The position numbers and the translations under genes were made by a program. Positions 60,909-63,836 of a stretch of 63,836 nucleotides of DNA are shown in pieces. The first letter of the stretch is position 1, and every line of letters starts with the position of its first letter. Below the pieces are notes generated by a model. That model was given only the letters and a program-made list of their open reading frames with translations. It was not told the DNA's origin and searched no databases. Source of the DNA: an uncultured Lachnoclostridium sp. (GTDB lineage: Bacteria; Bacillota; Clostridia; Lachnospirales; Lachnospiraceae); contig CAOJBY010000022.1 of NCBI GenBank assembly GCA_948330435.1, positions 1-63,836 on the forward strand, in the 5' to 3' direction.

Positions 60909-61643
60909 TTATCCTTTGGCATCGATTATAGAGAGTGGATCGATGGGTTCATCATTCAGGAGAACCTGATAATCCAATTGGCAGTCATCAGATGTAATAG
61001 TCAGTAAAGTGTCACCGGCTTGTACCTGAACACCCTGTTCCACATTTACTTCAGCATCCTGATGAAGCAGATAACGAGTCTTATACCCGCTTTCATGTTC
61101 TATCTCAACAATATGAGCATAAGGATCATCTGACCAAACGGCAGTCACAGTGCCATTTCCGGCTGCCACAATATGGCCTCCCGCATAGGTACTGATGGAG
61201 ATGTAAGGTTGTTCCTCGGAATAAGAAGCTTTTTGGATGCCGACTCCATCGGATGGATAAAGGTTGGGAACAGAGGGATTGGAATCTTCCTTTTTTTCCT
61301 CCGAAGTTTCTTCGGAAAGGACAGGTACTTCCGGCTGCTGTCGCAGAGCCTCATTTTCTGCCGCAAGTGTTAATTTATCTTTTGTCAAGGTGTCCTTATC
61401 CGCCTCAAGCTGCCGGACCTGTTCTTTCTGAGTGGCCAGTTCCTGACGTAGAACCTGTAAGGAGCCATCTGCCATGGAAACCCGGTAGATGAGCCATCCC
61501 ATCACAACACAGAGAAGAACTAACAAGATACTGCAAACCCGAAGCGTAAAAGCAGATACCTGAAACTGTTTACTTGTTCCATTGGTGTTGGAAACCATGA
61601 GAACGGAATAGATTTCTTTACGCTTATGTCTCTGGTCTTTCAT
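60909..61643 (-). CDS. Inactive LytM/M23-like membrane protein with coiled coil
   Basis: 244 residues. A short cytoplasmic end is followed by one helix (about 31-53), a coiled coil (about 55-105, with QLEADKDTLTKDKLTLAAEN) and a Pro/Ser/Glu-rich linker. Residues about 155-244 align with the M23/LytM fold (AAGNGTVTAVWSDD, VEIEHESGYKTRYLLHQDA, VQAGDTLLTI). The catalytic H-x-G-x-D is missing, and H-L-H-F is replaced by QLDYQ, so zinc binding and peptidase activity are unlikely. It may regulate a wall hydrolase or serve as the bactofilin's membrane partner. SD GGAGG. Confidence 0.8.
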   Translation of the reverse strand: MKDQRHKRKEIYSVLMVSNTNGTSKQFQVSAFTLRVCSILLVLLCVVMGWLIYRVSMADGSLQVLRQELATQKEQVRQLEADKDTLTKDKLTLAAENEALRQQPEVPVLSEETSEEKKEDSNPSVPNLYPSDGVGIQKASYSEEQPYISISTYAGGHIVAAGNGTVTAVWSDDPYAHIVEIEHESGYKTRYLLHQDAEVNVEQGVQVQAGDTLLTITSDDCQLDYQVLLNDEPIDPLSIIDAKG

Positions 61644-61694
61644 GTATCAACCTCCTATCTCATCAAGTATAGCATAAAATGAGAGAAAAGAAAA

Positions 61695-63521
61695 CTATTT
61701 ATGATTCATGGCGGCTCTCTTTCGGAGAGTTGGGTCCAGGATCTTCTTACGAATTCTCAGGGACTTGGGAGTGATTTCCAGCAACTCGTCTGTATCAATA
61801 AATTCCAGACATTGTTCCAGGCTTAAAACTCTGGGAGGTGTCAGCTTCAAAGCTTCATCCGCACTGGAAGAACGGGTGTTGGTAAGTTTTTTCGTCTTGC
61901 AGACATTCAACTCAATATCCTCGGTTTTTCCGTTCTGACCAATGACCATACCGGCATATACTTTTTCCCCCGGCCCGATAAAGAGAGCACCGCGTTCCTG
62001 GGCATTGAAAAGACCATAAGTAATCGCTTCGCCTGCCTCGAAAGCAATGAGAGAACCCTGCTTACGGTACTGAATGTCGCCTTTATAGGGACCATAGCCC
62101 TCGAAAATTGTATTTAACACACCGGTTCCCTTGGTATCAGTCAAAAACTCTCCCCGATATCCAATAAGGCCCCGGGCCGGTATCAGGAATTCCAGTCTTG
62201 TAGAGCCGCTGCCATTGCTGTTCATATTTAACAGTTCGCCTTTACGTTCCCCAAGCTTTTGGATCACATTACCGGAATATTCATCATCCACATCAATATA
62301 AGCTCTCTCCATAGGTTCCAGCCGATGCCCTTTATCATCTGTGCGGTAAAGCACTTCAGCCTTGCTTACGGCGAATTCATAGCCCTCCCGGCGCATATTC
62401 TCTATTAAGACGGAGAGGTGGAGTTCACCGCGGCCGGAAACCTTGAAGCATTCGGTAGTCTCTGTTTCCTCTACTCTGAGACTTACATCTGTATTAAGTT
62501 CCCGGAACAGACGATCCCGAAGATGCCGGGAGGTTACATATTTCCCCTCTTTTCCAGCAAGAGGACTGTCATTTACCAGAAAATGCATGGCAATGGTAGG
62601 CTCGGATATTTTTTGGAAAGGAATGGGCTTGGGGTCCTCAGGAGAACACAGGGTATCACCAATATGAATATCTGCAATACCGGAGATGGCTACGATAGAG
62701 CCAATGCCAGCCTCCGTAACATCTACTTTGTTTAACCCGTCAAATTCGTACAGCCTACTTATTTTTACTTTTTTACACTGATCCGGATCATGGTGGTTCA
62801 CCATTACCATTTCCTGATTCACACGGATAGAGCCATTGTCCACTCTTCCCACACCAATACGGCCCACATACTCATTGTAATCAATGGTACTGATAAGTAC
62901 CTGGGTTCCTGCCTCCGGATCTCCTTGCGGTGCGGGGATAGAATTTATAATTGTTTCAAAAAGAGGTGTCATATCTTTTGGCTCATCCTCCAGATTCAAA
63001 AGGGCATAGCCGTCCCTGGCGGAAGCAAAGACAAAAGGACAGTCAAGCTGTGCATCAGAAGCGTCCAGATCCATCAAAAGCTCCAGTACTTCATCAATAA
63101 CCTCCATGGGCCTTGCCTCCGGACGGTCAATCTTATTGATGCAGACAATCACCGGAAGTTCCAGTTCCAATGCCTTGCGAAGAACAAATTTCGTCTGGGG
63201 CATGGAGCCCTCGAAAGCATCAACCACCAGAATAACCCCATTTACCATTTTAAGAACACGTTCTACCTCGCCGCCAAAGTCCGCATGGCCGGGAGTGTCA
63301 ATGATGTTGATTTTAATATCCTTGTAGGTAACGGCTGTGTTCTTGGAGAGGATGGTGATGCCCCGTTCCCGTTCAATGTCGCCGGAATCCATAACACGCT
63401 CTGCCACAGCCTGATTGGCACGGAATACACCGCTTTGTTTCAGAAGCTCATCCACTAGGGTTGTTTTTCCATGGTCTACATGAGCTATAATTGCAATATT
63501 TCGAATATCTTCTCTTTTCAT
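61695..63521 (-). CDS. typA: Ribosome-associated GTPase TypA/BipA
   Basis: About 608 residues. Translational GTPase involved in ribosome assembly and stress. G1 AHVDHGKTTL (near residue 13), G2 and G3 (ERERGITILS, DTPGHADFGGEVER), G4 NKIDRPEARP, then EF-G-like domains and the BipA-specific C-terminal domain (TNTRSSSADEALKLTPPRVL). The start is put at 63521, where GAGG stands five bases before the ATG, not at an upstream in-frame ATG. It leads the minus-strand operon typA - LytM-like - bactofilin, though a weak TATACT element in the gap 61644-61694 might provide a second start. Confidence 0.95.
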   Translation of the reverse strand: MKREDIRNIAIIAHVDHGKTTLVDELLKQSGVFRANQAVAERVMDSGDIERERGITILSKNTAVTYKDIKINIIDTPGHADFGGEVERVLKMVNGVILVVDAFEGSMPQTKFVLRKALELELPVIVCINKIDRPEARPMEVIDEVLELLMDLDASDAQLDCPFVFASARDGYALLNLEDEPKDMTPLFETIINSIPAPQGDPEAGTQVLISTIDYNEYVGRIGVGRVDNGSIRVNQEMVMVNHHDPDQCKKVKISRLYEFDGLNKVDVTEAGIGSIVAISGIADIHIGDTLCSPEDPKPIPFQKISEPTIAMHFLVNDSPLAGKEGKYVTSRHLRDRLFRELNTDVSLRVEETETTECFKVSGRGELHLSVLIENMRREGYEFAVSKAEVLYRTDDKGHRLEPMERAYIDVDDEYSGNVIQKLGERKGELLNMNSNGSGSTRLEFLIPARGLIGYRGEFLTDTKGTGVLNTIFEGYGPYKGDIQYRKQGSLIAFEAGEAITYGLFNAQERGALFIGPGEKVYAGMVIGQNGKTEDIELNVCKTKKLTNTRSSSADEALKLTPPRVLSLEQCLEFIDTDELLEITPKSLRIRKKILDPTLRKRAAMNHK

Positions 63522-63731
63522 AATCGCCTCGTTATTATTATCGTCCAATTTTTACATTAACTTATACAGTTTACCACATTTAACGAGGAATACAACAGGA
63601 AAATGGGCAGGGAAACAAAAAAATAAAAGAAAAAATAATTAAATTTCCAAAAAATGGTTCTAAAATACTTTTTCATATCATATATATGTAAAGATACCAA
63701 AATACAAGAAGAAGAAGGGAGAACTTGCGTT

Positions 63732-63836
63732 ATGTCAGATAAGGTGATCGAGAACAACCAGGTGTCGGTAATTGGAGAAATTGTTTCGGAATTTACATTC
63801 AGTCATGAGGTCTTCGGAGAGGGCTTTTACATGATG
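63732..63836 (+). CDS. Single-stranded DNA-binding-like protein (5' part only)
   Basis: 35 codons are seen before the window ends. The reading VIENNQVSVIGEIVSEFTFS, followed by HEVFGEGFYMM, matches the start of an OB-fold SSB-like protein commonly found in Clostridia, including Lachnospiraceae. It should bind single-stranded DNA. ATG 63732 has GGGAG about 12 bases before it. The gene is divergent from typA. The region 63549-63731 is AT-rich, and no promoter in it is convincing. Confidence 0.72.
   Translation, partial: MSDKVIENNQVSVIGEIVSEFTFSHEVFGEGFYMM

Noticed and set aside
60909..61643. Active M23 endopeptidase
   Set aside because: The zinc ligands (H-x-x-x-D and H-x-H) are absent, so the gene is listed as an inactive homologue.
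62790..63458. 222-residue plus-strand frame opposite typA
   Set aside because: It lies inside conserved typA codons, has a start without an SD, and its composition is rich in His, Ile and Asn as expected from reversed coding.
1..63836. CRISPR arrays, tRNA or rRNA genes, insertion sequences
   Set aside because: No spaced direct repeats, cloverleaf-like stretches, rRNA-like sequence or transposase frames were seen on reading the window. A tRNAscan and IS search would settle this.

Overview
The window looks like a chromosomal segment of a low-to-mid GC Gram-positive anaerobe of the Clostridia, most likely Lachnospiraceae. Three things point there: the synteny rho - rpmE - DUF1385 - prmC - prfA, a type III glutamine synthetase next to class II fructose-bisphosphate aldolase, and the start of a Clostridia-type SSB-like protein at the right edge. 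Strong purine-rich Shine-Dalgarno sites and near-consensus sigma-A promoters agree. The genus cannot be fixed from sequence alone.

Layout: (1) 1-1560, a phage-type holin and GH25 lysozyme, either the edge of a prophage or a leftover lysis cassette. (2) 1699-5682, sfsA, mutY, UDP-galactopyranose mutase and a family 2 glycosyltransferase, ending in a hairpin terminator. (3) 5775-9000, a PAP2 phosphatase, a diacylglycerol-kinase-family lipid kinase, a hexapeptide acyltransferase and a fucosyltransferase-like protein. (4) 9106-20833, a long plus-strand sugar operon: fused fucokinase/GDP-fucose pyrophosphorylase, GT4 and GT2 enzymes, polytopic GT-C-like proteins, a GT2/DUF2304 pair and RmlD. (5) 20914-23916, an unrecognised membrane protein and a Sel1-repeat protein. 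(6) 23929-29640, MBOAT, SGNH-like and two acyltransferase-3 proteins facing a TagF-like transferase. (7) 29950-34805, the housekeeping block. (8) 34834-40776, a second acyltransferase-3/MBOAT/SGNH cassette, then FdtB/FdtA-like dTDP-amino-sugar genes and a GtrB-like transferase. (9) 40717-49434, two large paralogous minus-strand GT-C-like proteins enclosing a plus-strand operon (GT2, GtrB-like, SGNH hydrolase, ArnT-like). (10) 49578-60352, glmM, a nucleotidyltransferase, an ABC exporter, DUF2156, hisC, a small membrane protein, a second lipid kinase, fba and glnN. (11) 60410-63521 (minus), typA, a catalytically dead LytM-like protein and a bactofilin. (12) The first 35 codons of an SSB-like gene.

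The main theme is surface glycan building and decoration. Genes here supply or use UDP-Galf, GDP-fucose, dTDP-rhamnose and a dTDP-3-amino-3,6-dideoxyhexose. Several GtrB/GacI-like enzymes probably make polyprenyl-phosphate sugars, and up to six GT-C-type proteins could transfer them outside the membrane. Two MBOAT/SGNH/acyltransferase-3 cassettes could then acylate the product. No flippase, Wzy polymerase or initiating phosphoglycosyltransferase was recognised, so the backbone machinery is probably elsewhere. The most unusual points are a tandem GT-C paralogue that has lost its catalytic loops, a fused GDP-fucose salvage enzyme in a Firmicute, a terminator hairpin inside an opposing reading frame, a GT2 with a damaged nucleotide-binding motif, and a bactofilin/dead-LytM pair. 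Functions are inferred by reading motifs; no database search was run.
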